Under the pieces are notes generated by a model, which was given only the letters and a program-made list of their open reading frames with translations, was not told where the DNA came from and did not search any database. A stretch of 64,000 nucleotides of DNA, taken from the NCBI GenBank assembly GCA_938021675.1, contig CALIFY010000022.1:42795-106794 (forward strand), written 5' to 3'. The DNA is from an uncultured Acidimicrobiales bacterium (GTDB taxonomy: Bacteria > Actinomycetota > Acidimicrobiia > Acidimicrobiales > SZUA-35). Shown piece by piece: positions 17,801 to 24,472 of the stretch. Positions within the stretch are counted from its first letter, which is position 1, and the number at the start of each line of letters is the position of its first letter. The position numbers and the translations under genes were made by a program.

Positions 17801-18027
17801 TGATCGAGCTGGTTCTTGGTCATTGATCCACGGAGGTGAACGAGCCGGTATTCGACGATTCGTTTGGCGGCGAGGCCGAAGAACGCCGCTTTGGCCAGCG
17901 GGCCTTCCGGACCGCTGTCGACCACACCAGGGCCGATAACGATCGCTGTGTCGCCGTCGGTGCGGTTCGCCGTCTCGCTGTCGCTCTCGACCGCTACGTC
18001 GCCATTGTGCTGCCGAGTAAGGTCCAC
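14869..18027 (-). CDS. purL: FGAM synthase PurL with tandem N-terminal PurS-like domains and acidic tail
   Basis: PurL converts FGAR to FGAM using ATP and ammonia from PurQ. At 1052 residues it is far longer than small PurL (about 740) and shorter than large PurL (about 1300). Two PurS-like units precede the catalytic core: residues about 45-100, ending QLAESVLIDPVEQWW, and about 105-178, with GLRPGVTDREGAELVRA and QLAERVLHNPVIERW. The core has TWSEHCSHKTFRA, AIKAETHNHPSALEPFGGA near 305, and PFVSGKDSLYNE. The last 83 residues are a low-complexity Asp/Ser/Glu/Ala tail. The GTG start at 18027 has no ribosome site; a promoter about 40 bp upstream would give a short leader. First gene of the purine block. 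Confidence 0.93.
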   Translation of the reverse strand: MDLTRQHNGDVAVESDSETANRTDGDTAIVIGPGVVDSGPEGPLAKAAFFGLAAKRIVEYRLVHLRGSMTKNQLDQLAESVLIDPVEQWWMHRHEHVAPSTQGQVSVVETGLRPGVTDREGAELVRAAAELGVEVVAAAVAKRWMVYGDLEEDEVEQLAERVLHNPVIERWAPGELPPSHVDATTSAPPTELVHLSGLDNGDLEQVSRYRRLGLNVDEMVAIQKWFAAENREPTDAEIETLAQTWSEHCSHKTFRASITTPDGEIDGLLDTYLRGATDTVAAPWVESAFVDNAGIVHFDDRFDIAIKAETHNHPSALEPFGGANTGVGGVVRDIVGVSAKPIAITDVLCFGPDDLDPAELPEGVLHPSRIRSGVIAGVGDYGNKVGVPTIAGAIFHDPSYTTTPLVFAGCLGLLPKGSHPTEPKTGDFVVTLGGAVGRDGVGGATFSSQSMGVETALVAGSSVQIGDPVVEKGLIDLVVAARDAGLYNAITDCGAGGLSSAVGEMAASLGADIDLAKVPRKYSGLAPWEVWLSEAQERMVMAVPDPVPLLALAERWGVEATVIGWFSGEGRLLVRHAEEVVVDIEVDFLHRGRPRLHLEATDANPARLPRHPVEAVGSSIEPVDALKALLGHPSLRSNEAVVRTYDHEVLGGTVVRPYDGVAMDGPADGTVIVPPGTEGATPLQAVAIGIGAAPLIGRHDCEAMAWAAVDEAVRNAVVAGADPDRLSLLDNFAWGNPTDPETLGQLVAACRGCYNAAIGYRAPFVSGKDSLYNEFVDADGTSDPVTPTLIITAVGVVPDVEIVPAVGVVAAGNDVWLLGPSAGVLGGSYLDEVTGGDKGGHVPAADPDAADRHRQLHAAIRERLVVSAHDISEGGLAPAAAEWAFAGRLGITLAVANTHSPYELFGEGPGRYVVEVRPDDADRFAELVPEASRVGWVTDDDRLRIGTEIDVSLEEVGIAFTSQQRSFSAPPPTTSESDADTAAAPDGDEATESDVIEAGESDAGESDASESDSDASDIGESDAGVSDAAAPDAGDTDGAQSSETDEPTEDGA
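14872..15120 (-). repeat. Short tandem repeats coding for the acidic C-terminal tail of PurL
   Basis: The 3' end of purL is built from degenerate copies of a 12-15 bp unit related to GGTGAATCTGACGCC on the coding strand, clearest at 14945-15035. They encode repeated ESDAGESDAS-like peptides. The tail follows the last conserved residues of the enzyme (QQRSFSAPPP), so it looks like an added disordered extension rather than part of the fold. Such repeats can change length by slippage. Confidence 0.8.
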
Positions 18028-18063
18028 TAATACAGGATGTCGCCTGAGGGACCCGACGTGGCA

Positions 18064-18092
18064 AGAACAACCACGATTTTACAAAATGTCAA
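18064..18092 (-). promoter_or_regulatory. Candidate promoter of the purine operon
   Basis: On the minus strand a perfect -35 box TTGACA (plus 18087-18092) is followed after 17 bp by TGTTCT (plus 18064-18069), a weak -10 box. Transcription would start about 30 nt before the purL GTG. The spacer contains ATTTTGTAAAAT, a small palindrome that could be bound by a repressor. It also lies between the divergent purL and nucleotidase genes. Confidence 0.4.
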
Positions 18093-18170
18093 TCTCGGAT
18101 CTCCAGGCCTCACCAACAGAGGCATCGGCCCGCCGCCCCGTACCGGCACATGCCGGCTAGCGTGCGACGG

Positions 18171-18818
18171 GTGAGCTCAAGCTTCGTGCTCGGGGTCGAC
18201 CTCGATGGCGTGTGTGCCGACTACAACCTCGGTTTCCGGGAGATAGTGGCGGCCGATAAAGGTCTGCCTCCATCGTCGTTGCCGTTACCGACTTCCTGGG
18301 GATTCGGCCATTGGGGCCTCGACGACGACGAATTCCTGCGTCTCCACCGAGCGGCGGTGTGCGAAAAGCGGATGCTCCGCAGCCTGCCGGTCATCGATGG
18401 TTGCGCCGACGCCTTGTGGCGGCTGTCCGACGCCGGAATCTGGATCCGAATCATCACCCACCGCCTCTACACCAACTGGGGCCATGCCATCGCTGTCTCC
18501 GACACCGTGGCGTGGATGGATGAGCACCGGATCCCGTACCGAGACCTCTGCTTCCTGGGGGCGAAGCCACAGGTTGAAGCCGATGCCTATATCGATGACG
18601 CCCCCCACAACATCACCGCACTCCGAGAAGCGGGAAACACCGTGGTGATCTTCGATCAACCGTACAACCGAGACCTCGACGGGCTCCGGGTGACGGCTTG
18701 GGACGAGGTAGAGGACGTCGTGGCAGAGTTAGCGAAAGAAAAGGGCGCCATCCAAACCCAACTTCCCGGCATCGATGCCGGCGCGGAACGACTAGACCGG
18801 CGCCGAGAATCCCGCTAG
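18171..18818 (+). CDS. HAD-family 5'(3')-deoxyribonucleotidase-like protein
   Basis: A 215-residue cytosolic protein of the HAD superfamily, NT5C type, predicted to dephosphorylate (deoxy)nucleoside monophosphates. The nucleophile motif I is VLGVDLDGVCADYN at the N-terminus; motif II is the RIITHRLY threonine segment; motif III lysine and motif IV acidic residues are in LGAKPQVEADAYIDDAPHN. I chose GTG 18171 over the upstream ATG at 18150 because it stands 7 nt after a TAGCGT box (18158-18163) and begins just before the conserved beta strand. It lies divergent to the purine operon, which fits a role in nucleotide balance, though this is only context. Confidence 0.75.
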   Translation: MSSSFVLGVDLDGVCADYNLGFREIVAADKGLPPSSLPLPTSWGFGHWGLDDDEFLRLHRAAVCEKRMLRSLPVIDGCADALWRLSDAGIWIRIITHRLYTNWGHAIAVSDTVAWMDEHRIPYRDLCFLGAKPQVEADAYIDDAPHNITALREAGNTVVIFDQPYNRDLDGLRVTAWDEVEDVVAELAKEKGAIQTQLPGIDAGAERLDRRRESR

Positions 18819-18827
18819 CGGGCGCCG
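18798..18827 (+). terminator. Inverted repeats at the end of the nucleotidase gene
   Basis: CGGCGCC (18798-18804) pairs with GGCGCCG (18821-18827), and inside lies the palindrome CCCGCTAGCGGG (18811-18822). Only one of the two structures can form at a time. It sits between the two convergent genes but has no T tract, so a terminator role is uncertain. Confidence 0.3.
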
Positions 18828-18837
18828 TTGAGAAGAG

Positions 18838-19167
18838 TCAACCGGTCGGCACCCAGGATGCCACCGCGGCCAGTTCGTCAAGCGCTTCGGTCCACCACGA
18901 ATTCGTGACCGTAGTACGACCTGGCATGTCGACCAACAGGCGATCGACGGTGATAACCATTTCCGGTCGATCGGCGGCGGCCAACCGGACATCGAGCAAA
19001 TGATCGACCAGGCGCGAGCGATCGCTGATCTCTCCTTCGACCTCGGTCCGGATCTCGTTAATGAGGAAGTTGATCACATCGCTATGGTGCCACCCCGGAC
19101 CCCACCCTGACAGATGCATTGGGAGAGGTTGCTCAAGGTGGACGATGATTCGACTCGTCCGACCCAT
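18838..19167 (-). CDS. Hypothetical protein, about 109 residues
   Basis: I do not recognise this protein. From ATG 19167 it reads MGRTSRIIVHLEQPLPMHLS and continues as a balanced soluble sequence with no signal peptide or membrane segment, ending SWWTEALDELAAVASWVPTG. A composition with regular acidic and hydrophobic spacing supports real coding, and neither opposite-strand frame is as protein-like. The frame extends upstream to 19260, but that extension (MLPQPGQHRDSVDSD...) is low-complexity and overlaps short direct repeats, so I left it out. No ribosome site or -10 box convincingly fixes the start. It converges on the nucleotidase gene and diverges from the MauE-like gene. Confidence 0.5.
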   Translation of the reverse strand: MGRTSRIIVHLEQPLPMHLSGWGPGWHHSDVINFLINEIRTEVEGEISDRSRLVDHLLDVRLAAADRPEMVITVDRLLVDMPGRTTVTNSWWTEALDELAAVASWVPTG

Positions 19168-19243
19168 ACTGACAAGAGCAGAGAGCTTCCTGTCTACCGA
19201 GTCACTCGCTACCCGGTCGCTATCTACCGAGTCGCGGTGTTGG

Positions 19244-19265
19244 CCCGGTTGCGGTAGCAACCGGG
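19244..19265. repeat. Perfect 9-bp inverted repeat between divergent genes
   Basis: CCCGGTTGC (19244-19252), loop GGTA, GCAACCGGG (19257-19265). It ends one base before the TACGCT box (19267-19272) of the MauE-like gene, a position suited to an operator or to an RNA hairpin on the minus-strand transcript. No T tract follows. Confidence 0.5.
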
Positions 19266-19281
19266 TTACGCTCGCCGGTAT

Positions 19282-19734
19282 GTGCAGGTCGTCCCAGCCG
19301 GGCCGGCAGCCGACCGGTCAGCGGCGGCGATGCGGGCCGTAGCCGCCGTCGCCGCCATCACCCTGGCTGCCGTGTTGACCGTAGCCGCCATCGCTAAAAT
19401 CCGGCGACCAACGGAAACGATCTCGGCGATGACGGTCATCGGCCTTCCGGTCCCCCATCTGGTGGCCCGAATCCTCCCGCCGTTCGAGTTGCTCGTTGCC
19501 AGCATCCTTATCGTCGCCCCGGGGTGGGGAGGCGTCTTCGCCTTCGCCACGCTCGCCGCCTTTACCACGCTGCTCGCTCAAATCGTTCGGTCCGGCCGCA
19601 CCGTGTCGTGCGCCTGTTTTGGCGAGACCTCCTCCCGCCCGGTGACCGCCGTTCACCTCGCCCGCAACGCCGTACTCCTGGGCCTGGCCGCCACGGCCGC
19701 CACCTTCGATGGCCCCATCTGGTCGATCGTTTGA
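19282..19734 (+). CDS. MauE/DoxX-like membrane protein
   Basis: A protein of about 150 residues with four predicted membrane helices, resembling the MauE family (methylamine utilisation) and related DoxX-like proteins thought to support disulfide or thiol chemistry at the membrane. After helix 3 it has VSCACFGETSS, matching the cysteine-containing CxCFG loop typical of MauE-like proteins. Helix 1 starts near residue 17 (MRAVAAVAAI). The frame can begin at GTG 19282; an ATG two bases earlier (19280) stands 7 nt after TACGCT but is in another frame, and the ATG at residue 17 is also possible. No mau genes are nearby, so a general redox role is more likely than amine oxidation. Confidence 0.65.
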   Translation: MQVVPAGPAADRSAAAMRAVAAVAAITLAAVLTVAAIAKIRRPTETISAMTVIGLPVPHLVARILPPFELLVASILIVAPGWGGVFAFATLAAFTTLLAQIVRSGRTVSCACFGETSSRPVTAVHLARNAVLLGLAATAATFDGPIWSIV

Positions 19735-19758
19735 TGACCTGGTCGATCGTTTGATGAC
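19719..19758 (+). repeat. 20-bp tandem duplication across the MauE-like stop codon
   Basis: CTGGTCGATCGTTTGATGAC occurs twice in a row (19719-19738 and 19739-19758). The first copy holds the gene's TGA (19732-19734). It looks like a recent slippage duplication and does not change the protein. Confidence 0.8.
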
Positions 19759-19908
19759 TGGACTGCATCTCGCCGGATTCGACACCGGCGTGATAAGCAG
19801 TCGCCGGGGCATCCGCCGCCAGGCGGTGGTGTCCCGGACGGGGAGCCCCGTCATCGACCGGCCGCCGTCGTTTACGTCGGTCGTACCACTACACGAAAGG
19901 TACATTCC

Positions 19909-20649
19909 ATGGATCTAGGACTCGCTGGAAAACGAGCGGTGGTTGCGGGGGCATCGGCCGGGCTTGGACTCGGTTGCGCACAGGCCTTGTCTGCCGAAGG
20001 GGCAACGGTGGCGATTGGAAGCCGATCGGCCGAGCGGGTTGCCGAGGCTGCGGCCACGATGGACGGCGCCACGGGCATCGTCGGTGACGTGTCGACCACC
20101 GAGGGCGCCGTGGCGTTCGTGTCCGATGCGGCAGCCGCGCTTGGAGGGATCGATATCTTGGTGGCGAACGCTGGCGGTCCGCCGCTCGGTGACTTCGCCT
20201 CGACCGAACTCGACGCATACCAGTCCGCCATCGACCTGAATCTACTGTCGACCGTAGCGATGGTTCATACCGCGGTGCCGCATATGCAAACGACCGGGTG
20301 GGGCCGCATCGTGGCCATCACCTCGCTCTCGGTTCGTCAGCCCATGGGGCAGCTGATCCTGTCGAACACCGCCAGGGCTGGCGTGACCGGATTCCTGAAG
20401 ACGGTGGCCACCGAAATCGCCCGCGACGGGATCACCGTCAACTCTCTCCAACCGGGCTCCCACGCCACGGACCGTTTGATACACGCCGGTTTCGATCTTG
20501 AAGAGGTGGCGGCCGCCACCCCAACGCAATCGATCGGGTCGGCCGAAGACTTTGGCAGGGTGTGCGCGTTCCTCTGTTCGGATGCTGCGAAGTTCATCAC
20601 CGGAGCGGCGATCCCGGTAGACGGCGGAGCCAACGCCGCCCTGCAGTGA
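19909..20649 (+). CDS. SDR family oxidoreductase lacking the catalytic Tyr-Lys motif
   Basis: A 246-residue short-chain dehydrogenase/reductase, classical in fold and length. The cofactor-binding motif is GASAGLGLGCAQAL near residue 13, and NAGG follows at about 87. The expected catalytic YxxxK is absent: after TSLSVRQPMGQL the sequence is ILSNTARAGV, so Tyr and Lys are replaced by Leu-Ser-Asn and Arg. An LSNxxRxG subgroup of SDRs is known to me from memory, with unclear chemistry. The C-terminus AAIPVDGGANAALQ is standard. An AAAGG ribosome site lies 8 nt before ATG 19909. The thiolase gene follows 89 bp later, suggesting an acyl-CoA or ketoacyl substrate, but a separate promoter lies between them. 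Confidence 0.8.
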   Translation: MDLGLAGKRAVVAGASAGLGLGCAQALSAEGATVAIGSRSAERVAEAAATMDGATGIVGDVSTTEGAVAFVSDAAAALGGIDILVANAGGPPLGDFASTELDAYQSAIDLNLLSTVAMVHTAVPHMQTTGWGRIVAITSLSVRQPMGQLILSNTARAGVTGFLKTVATEIARDGITVNSLQPGSHATDRLIHAGFDLEEVAAATPTQSIGSAEDFGRVCAFLCSDAAKFITGAAIPVDGGANAALQ

Positions 20650-20680
20650 GGTCCAAACCCGAGACTCCCGTCCAGCGCAA

Positions 20681-20710
20681 TTGACCGACCGGTCAAGTTA
20701 TCGTTACATT
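20681..20710 (+). promoter_or_regulatory. Thiolase promoter with overlapping palindromic operator
   Basis: TTGACC (20681-20686) and TACATT (20705-20710) are spaced 18 bp, a good sigma-70-like pair. The -35 box is one arm of an inverted repeat, TTGACC-GACC-GGTCAA (20681-20696), the form bound by many TetR-type regulators of lipid metabolism. Binding would block the -35 region. No regulator gene is adjacent. A related GACC...GGTC pair lies at 21969-21983 after the thiolase. Confidence 0.5.
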
Positions 20711-20738
20711 CGATTCAGATCGATTCGCAAGGAGTGAC

Positions 20739-21944
20739 ATGGCCGAGCCCGTAATCGTCGCCACCGCCCGCAGCCCGATCGGGCGCGCATTCAAGGGGTC
20801 AATGAAAGACGAACGACCCGATGACATCACCGCCCAGATCGTTAAGGCCGCACTCGACAAAGTGCCGCAGCTCAGCCGAGACGACATAGATGATCTGATG
20901 CTCGGCGTCGGGTCCCCGGCCGGCGAACAAGGCTTCAACATGGCCAGAGTGGTTTCTCTCATGTCCGGGCTTGAGAACGTTCCAGGGGTAACCGTCAATC
21001 GCTACTGCTCATCATCGCTGCAAACGATTCGCATGGCAGCCCATGCCATCAAGGCCGGCGAAGGAGACACGTTCATCGCTGCTGGCAGCGAGTTCGTCAG
21101 CCGGTACGGCGCCGGCGTGGCCGACCCAGCCCCGGCAAGAAACCCAGTCTTCGACGAGGCGATGGCCCGATCGGCCGAGCGGTCCGAGGGCGGCGCCGAA
21201 ACCTGGGCCCCGGCCGAGGGATTGCCCGACGTCTACATCGCTATGGGTGAGACCGCCGAGAATGTGGCTCAATCCGAAAAGGTTAGCCGTGAAGCTCAAG
21301 ACGAGTGGGGTGTCCGCAGCCAAAACCGAGCGGAGGACGCCATTAATCGTGGCTTCTTCGAGGTGGACATTACGCCGATAACGCTGTCGGACGGCTCGGT
21401 TCTGCAGAGCGATGATGGCCCCCGGGCCGGCACCACCATCGAGAAGGTCAGCCAGCTCAAACCGGTGTTTCGTCCCGACGGAACCGTAACTGCCGGCAAT
21501 GCGTGCCCGCTCAACGACGGAGCTGCTGCGGTCATCGTGATGAGCGACACCCGGGCCGCGGAGCTCGACATTACGCCCATCGCTCGAATCATCGCGTCGG
21601 GGGTCACCGGACTGAATCCCGAAATCATGGGTCTCGGACCGGTCGAAGCGGTTCGACAAGCCCTCGGCCGGGCCGGAATGACCATCGATGACATCGACCT
21701 GGTTGAAATTAACGAAGCCTTTGCCGCTCAAGTCCTGCCATCGGCCGACCGGCTCAACATCGATCACGACAAGCTCAACGTCAATGGCGGCGCTATCGCC
21801 ATCGGCCATCCATTCGGTATGACCGGCGCTCGAATAATGACGACGCTGCTAAACGGGCTCGCCGATGCCGACAAAACAATCGGCCTCGAAACGATGTGCG
21901 TCGGCGGCGGCCAGGGGATGGCCATGATCGTCGAACGTCTCTAA
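20739..21944 (+). CDS. Acetyl-CoA C-acyltransferase (thiolase)
   Basis: A 401-residue thiolase that condenses or cleaves acyl-CoA (acetoacetyl-CoA or longer beta-ketoacyl-CoA) in the cytosol. Catalytic residues are in place: nucleophile Cys in TVNRYCSSSLQTI near residue 91, His in GGAIAIGHPFGMTGAR near 354, and the second Cys in TMCVGGGQGMAM near 386. The NEAFA motif (LVEINEAFAAQ) is also present. The start ATG 20739 has a strong AAGGAG site 6 nt away. The upstream SDR-like gene may act on related ketoacyl substrates. Sequence alone does not separate a biosynthetic from a beta-oxidation role; the FadA-like length slightly favours degradation. Confidence 0.9.
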   Translation: MAEPVIVATARSPIGRAFKGSMKDERPDDITAQIVKAALDKVPQLSRDDIDDLMLGVGSPAGEQGFNMARVVSLMSGLENVPGVTVNRYCSSSLQTIRMAAHAIKAGEGDTFIAAGSEFVSRYGAGVADPAPARNPVFDEAMARSAERSEGGAETWAPAEGLPDVYIAMGETAENVAQSEKVSREAQDEWGVRSQNRAEDAINRGFFEVDITPITLSDGSVLQSDDGPRAGTTIEKVSQLKPVFRPDGTVTAGNACPLNDGAAAVIVMSDTRAAELDITPIARIIASGVTGLNPEIMGLGPVEAVRQALGRAGMTIDDIDLVEINEAFAAQVLPSADRLNIDHDKLNVNGGAIAIGHPFGMTGARIMTTLLNGLADADKTIGLETMCVGGGQGMAMIVERL

Positions 21945-22030
21945 TCGACAAAGGAATGTAACTAAACCGACCAACGGCCGGTCAAACCACGTAACCGTAG
22001 TTGTTACCAGTCAAAACGGTTTCTCCCCTC

Positions 22031-22065
22031 GAAGCCTCGGTTCCGATTCGTCGGACCGAGGTTTC
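22031..22065. terminator. Strong TTCG-capped hairpin between convergent genes
   Basis: GAAGCCTCGGTTCCGA (22031-22046), loop TTCG, TCGGACCGAGGTTTC (22051-22065) form a stem of about 15 bp with one bulged T and one G-T pair. A UUCG tetraloop on the plus transcript is very stable. It lies between the ends of the thiolase and lipoprotein genes, so it probably terminates or protects the thiolase mRNA. No T tract follows on either strand. Confidence 0.6.
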
Positions 22066-22075
22066 GGCGTTCCAG

Positions 22076-22444
22076 CTAGCTGCTCGGAGCGGGTCCAACC
22101 TGCACGCAGCCGGCCACCGTCTCTTCGTAGAACTCGGTGAACCCGGGAACTCCGTCCTCGCCATCCAGGAAGTCAAAGCTTGGAGCGGCTGAGATCGCGC
22201 CGAGGGCATCCTCATCATCCTCGTATCGATCGAACACTGCATCGGTAATACAGGTTGCCTCTTCGGTGGTGAGATTGTCATCACGAGTCAACACGTCGAT
22301 GAAATCGTCACGACTCCCGGGGCCGCCGCCACAGGCGGTGGCAAGCAACGCAGCACCGACGAGAAGTATCGGCGCCAGTCGCAACGTTCGCCGATGCGCC
22401 GGACTGTGTGCCGTAGAGGGGTGGGACTCGGTGGAAATGGCCAT
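22076..22444 (-). CDS. Small secreted lipoprotein, unknown function
   Basis: A 122-residue protein with a lipoprotein signal: a basic N-terminal part, the hydrophobic run LAPILLVGAALLA, then the lipobox LLATACGGG with the lipidated cysteine. The mature part is about 80 acidic residues with two more cysteines (EEATCITDAVF and ETVAGCVQVG) that could form a disulfide bond. It resembles small actinobacterial lipoproteins of unknown role; I see no enzyme motif. ATG 22444 (MAISTESHPS) is my choice; the frame extends ten codons further to 22474, which would also leave a plausible signal peptide. It is isolated, convergent with the thiolase gene. Confidence 0.6.
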   Translation of the reverse strand: MAISTESHPSTAHSPAHRRTLRLAPILLVGAALLATACGGGPGSRDDFIDVLTRDDNLTTEEATCITDAVFDRYEDDEDALGAISAAPSFDFLDGEDGVPGFTEFYEETVAGCVQVGPAPSS

Positions 22445-22567
22445 GACGCCACTCTTTCTAGCCACCGTCGACACGCATTGCTACCAAGCGACGCTGGTGA
22501 AGGAATGACCAGACCCGTCCGGCCAGCCCGCCAATGAAAAATTGGCGTCGACACTACGCTTGGTGTT

Positions 22568-23659
22568 GTGACCGAACCTCCGAGACGTTTGGCGTCCTCA
22601 ACGAGCGACCCAACGTCTCGCACCGGGCGTTCGATCAGCCGTAGGACCGCCCTCGGACTCGGTGGAGCAGCTCTGGTGGCGACCACCGTCGGTGTCCAAG
22701 ATCCGACCGACGCTCGGGCAAACGAACCACTCGTTAAACAACAGAACCCCGGCGGCGTACTGAACCTACAACCAACGATTCGTCCTCGGGCCGACTGGGC
22801 CGGAGATCTCCCGGTAACCGGCGAAATTCAGCCGGAGGAGGAGGTCCGATTCCTTCTCGTCCACCACACCGCCTCGTCCAACGACTACGGCGCCGACGAG
22901 GTGATAGGCCAGATTCGTACCTTCTACGAGCTTCACACCGGGCCCGACAAAGGCTGGCCCGACGTTGCCTACAACTTTTTTGTCGACCGGTTCGGCACGA
23001 TCTGGGAGGCTCGATCCGGCAGCCTCGATGGACCTGTTCGAGGGGACGCCACCGGCGGATCGCAAGGTTACGCGCTCCTCTGCGCCTTGATCGGCGACCA
23101 CAGCGCAGCACCGATCAGCGATGAGGCCCTCGGTTCCCTCACCCAACTCCTCGCCTGGCTCGCCCATCGACACGACATCAATACCGAACCCGGCCAAACC
23201 GTCGACTTTGTGTCCCGGGGGTCGAATCGATGGCCGGAAGGGGCCGCTGTCACCGCTCGAACAATTTCGGGCCATCGGGAAATGTCGACCACCACGTGCC
23301 CTGGCGATTTCGCGTTTTCGTTGCTCGACTCCGATGTGCCACGGCGAGTCACCGAGATCCGAGATGCCACCACCGCGACCACGACAAGCAGCGCCGCTAC
23401 CACGACAACCAGCGCCGCGGCCGCGACCAATACGACGATGCCGAACACCACGGTCGCTCCCACGTCGACGAGCACCACCACAGGCACTCCCCCGCCGCCG
23501 GCCTCAGGAGCGGTCGAGAATAGCGCCGGGAGGGCCGAACCCAGCACCGGGTCTTCCCTCCCGCAGCTCGCCCTTGGCGGACTGGCTGCCCTATTGCTGG
23601 CTGGCACCGCCACCATTGTCCGACTTCGACGACGGGTCGAAGACGACTGGTTTAGCTAA
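22568..23659 (+). CDS. Tat-exported PGRP/amidase_2 family N-acetylmuramoyl-L-alanine amidase, membrane anchored
   Basis: A 363-residue cell-wall hydrolase candidate. The N-terminus has a twin-arginine signal, RSISRRTALGLGGAALVA. The PGRP domain (about residues 72-255) starts RADWAGDL and carries the zinc ligands: His in LLVHHTASS, His in ISGHREMS and Cys in TTTCPGDF, with Tyr in DVAYNFFVDRFG. All ligands are present, so it should cut the amide bond between muramic acid and L-alanine. A Thr/Ala/Ser/Pro-rich linker (about 260-315) leads to a C-terminal membrane helix and a basic tail RLRRRVEDDWFS, so the enzyme is tethered outside the cell. GTG 22568 stands 7 nt after TACGCT (22555-22560). Confidence 0.85.
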   Translation: MTEPPRRLASSTSDPTSRTGRSISRRTALGLGGAALVATTVGVQDPTDARANEPLVKQQNPGGVLNLQPTIRPRADWAGDLPVTGEIQPEEEVRFLLVHHTASSNDYGADEVIGQIRTFYELHTGPDKGWPDVAYNFFVDRFGTIWEARSGSLDGPVRGDATGGSQGYALLCALIGDHSAAPISDEALGSLTQLLAWLAHRHDINTEPGQTVDFVSRGSNRWPEGAAVTARTISGHREMSTTTCPGDFAFSLLDSDVPRRVTEIRDATTATTTSSAATTTTSAAAATNTTMPNTTVAPTSTSTTTGTPPPPASGAVENSAGRAEPSTGSSLPQLALGGLAALLLAGTATIVRLRRRVEDDWFS

Positions 23660-23660
23660 C

Positions 23661-24281
23661 TCAGCCCGCCGCGAGCTGACCCGACTGGTGGGCGGCCTCA
23701 ATCTCCGCCGGTGAGACCTCGTCATCGTCGTCGGTGTCCACAAGATCGAAGAATTCACCGAGACCTATCTTCCGATACAGCCTTCCCGGTTCGTTCACAT
23801 AGGCCTCTACTTCAGTGCGGTCAACGGCGCCATCGGCATTCGAATCCGTTCCGTCGAAAGCGAATTCGGGTTCTACCGCGGCCAGCTCGTCTCCATCGAT
23901 CGTCCCATCACCGTCGGTATCGTTTTCATCGAAAAACGCCACGAGACCGACCCGGTGCTCCGAACCGGCGTCCATATAGGCGTCGATTTCAGCTCGGGTC
24001 ACGGTGCCATCGCCGTCGGCATCCGATGCGCTCAGCGGACTATGTTCTCCAGGACTGGTTGGACCGCCGGATAGGCTCGCATCCGATTCGTCCCCTTCGC
24101 TTTGGTCTTCGTCCAGCGGACTCGACTGCCGTTCGATAGCCGGAGTTTCATCGACGGGCTGGCTTTGTGTGTCAGAAGAATCTGATCCGTCTTCTTCGCT
24201 CGACCCACAAGCAGCCAATCCTACGCTTATCACCAGCAACGTCGATACCACCAGAACGTTCTTGCTCGTGCGAACAGCCAT
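23661..24281 (-). CDS. EF-hand lipoprotein
   Basis: A 206-residue lipoprotein with a signal peptide (MAVRTSKNVLVVSTLLVI) and lipobox VGLAACGSS. A disordered acidic region follows (about 25-90), then four EF-hand-like calcium loops: DADGDGTVTRAEI, DTDGDGTIDGDEL, DSNADGAVDRTEV and DTDDDDEVSPAEI. Each has Asp at loop positions 1, 3 and 5 and Glu at 12, as calmodulin-type loops do. It probably binds Ca2+ on the outer face of the membrane; any partner is unknown. ATG 24281 has a GCGGAGGA ribosome site; the frame extends to 24338 without conservation. Its stop is one base from the stop of the PGRP amidase gene on the other strand. Confidence 0.8.
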   Translation of the reverse strand: MAVRTSKNVLVVSTLLVISVGLAACGSSEEDGSDSSDTQSQPVDETPAIERQSSPLDEDQSEGDESDASLSGGPTSPGEHSPLSASDADGDGTVTRAEIDAYMDAGSEHRVGLVAFFDENDTDGDGTIDGDELAAVEPEFAFDGTDSNADGAVDRTEVEAYVNEPGRLYRKIGLGEFFDLVDTDDDDEVSPAEIEAAHQSGQLAAG

Positions 24282-24472
24282 GATCCTCCGCAAACTTCGT
24301 TGACCACGGCCGTCTCTTCTTTGAACCGACCATGACACGGACCGTCATCCGATCCGCGGGGACCCGACCCTCTCCATGACGATTCGTTCGGCGGTTCCCT
24401 GGGTTCGTAACCCATTCGTCAGGGACCATCGCTACCCCGGAACCGGCCAGCGTTGAGCGGCTACGGAACCAC

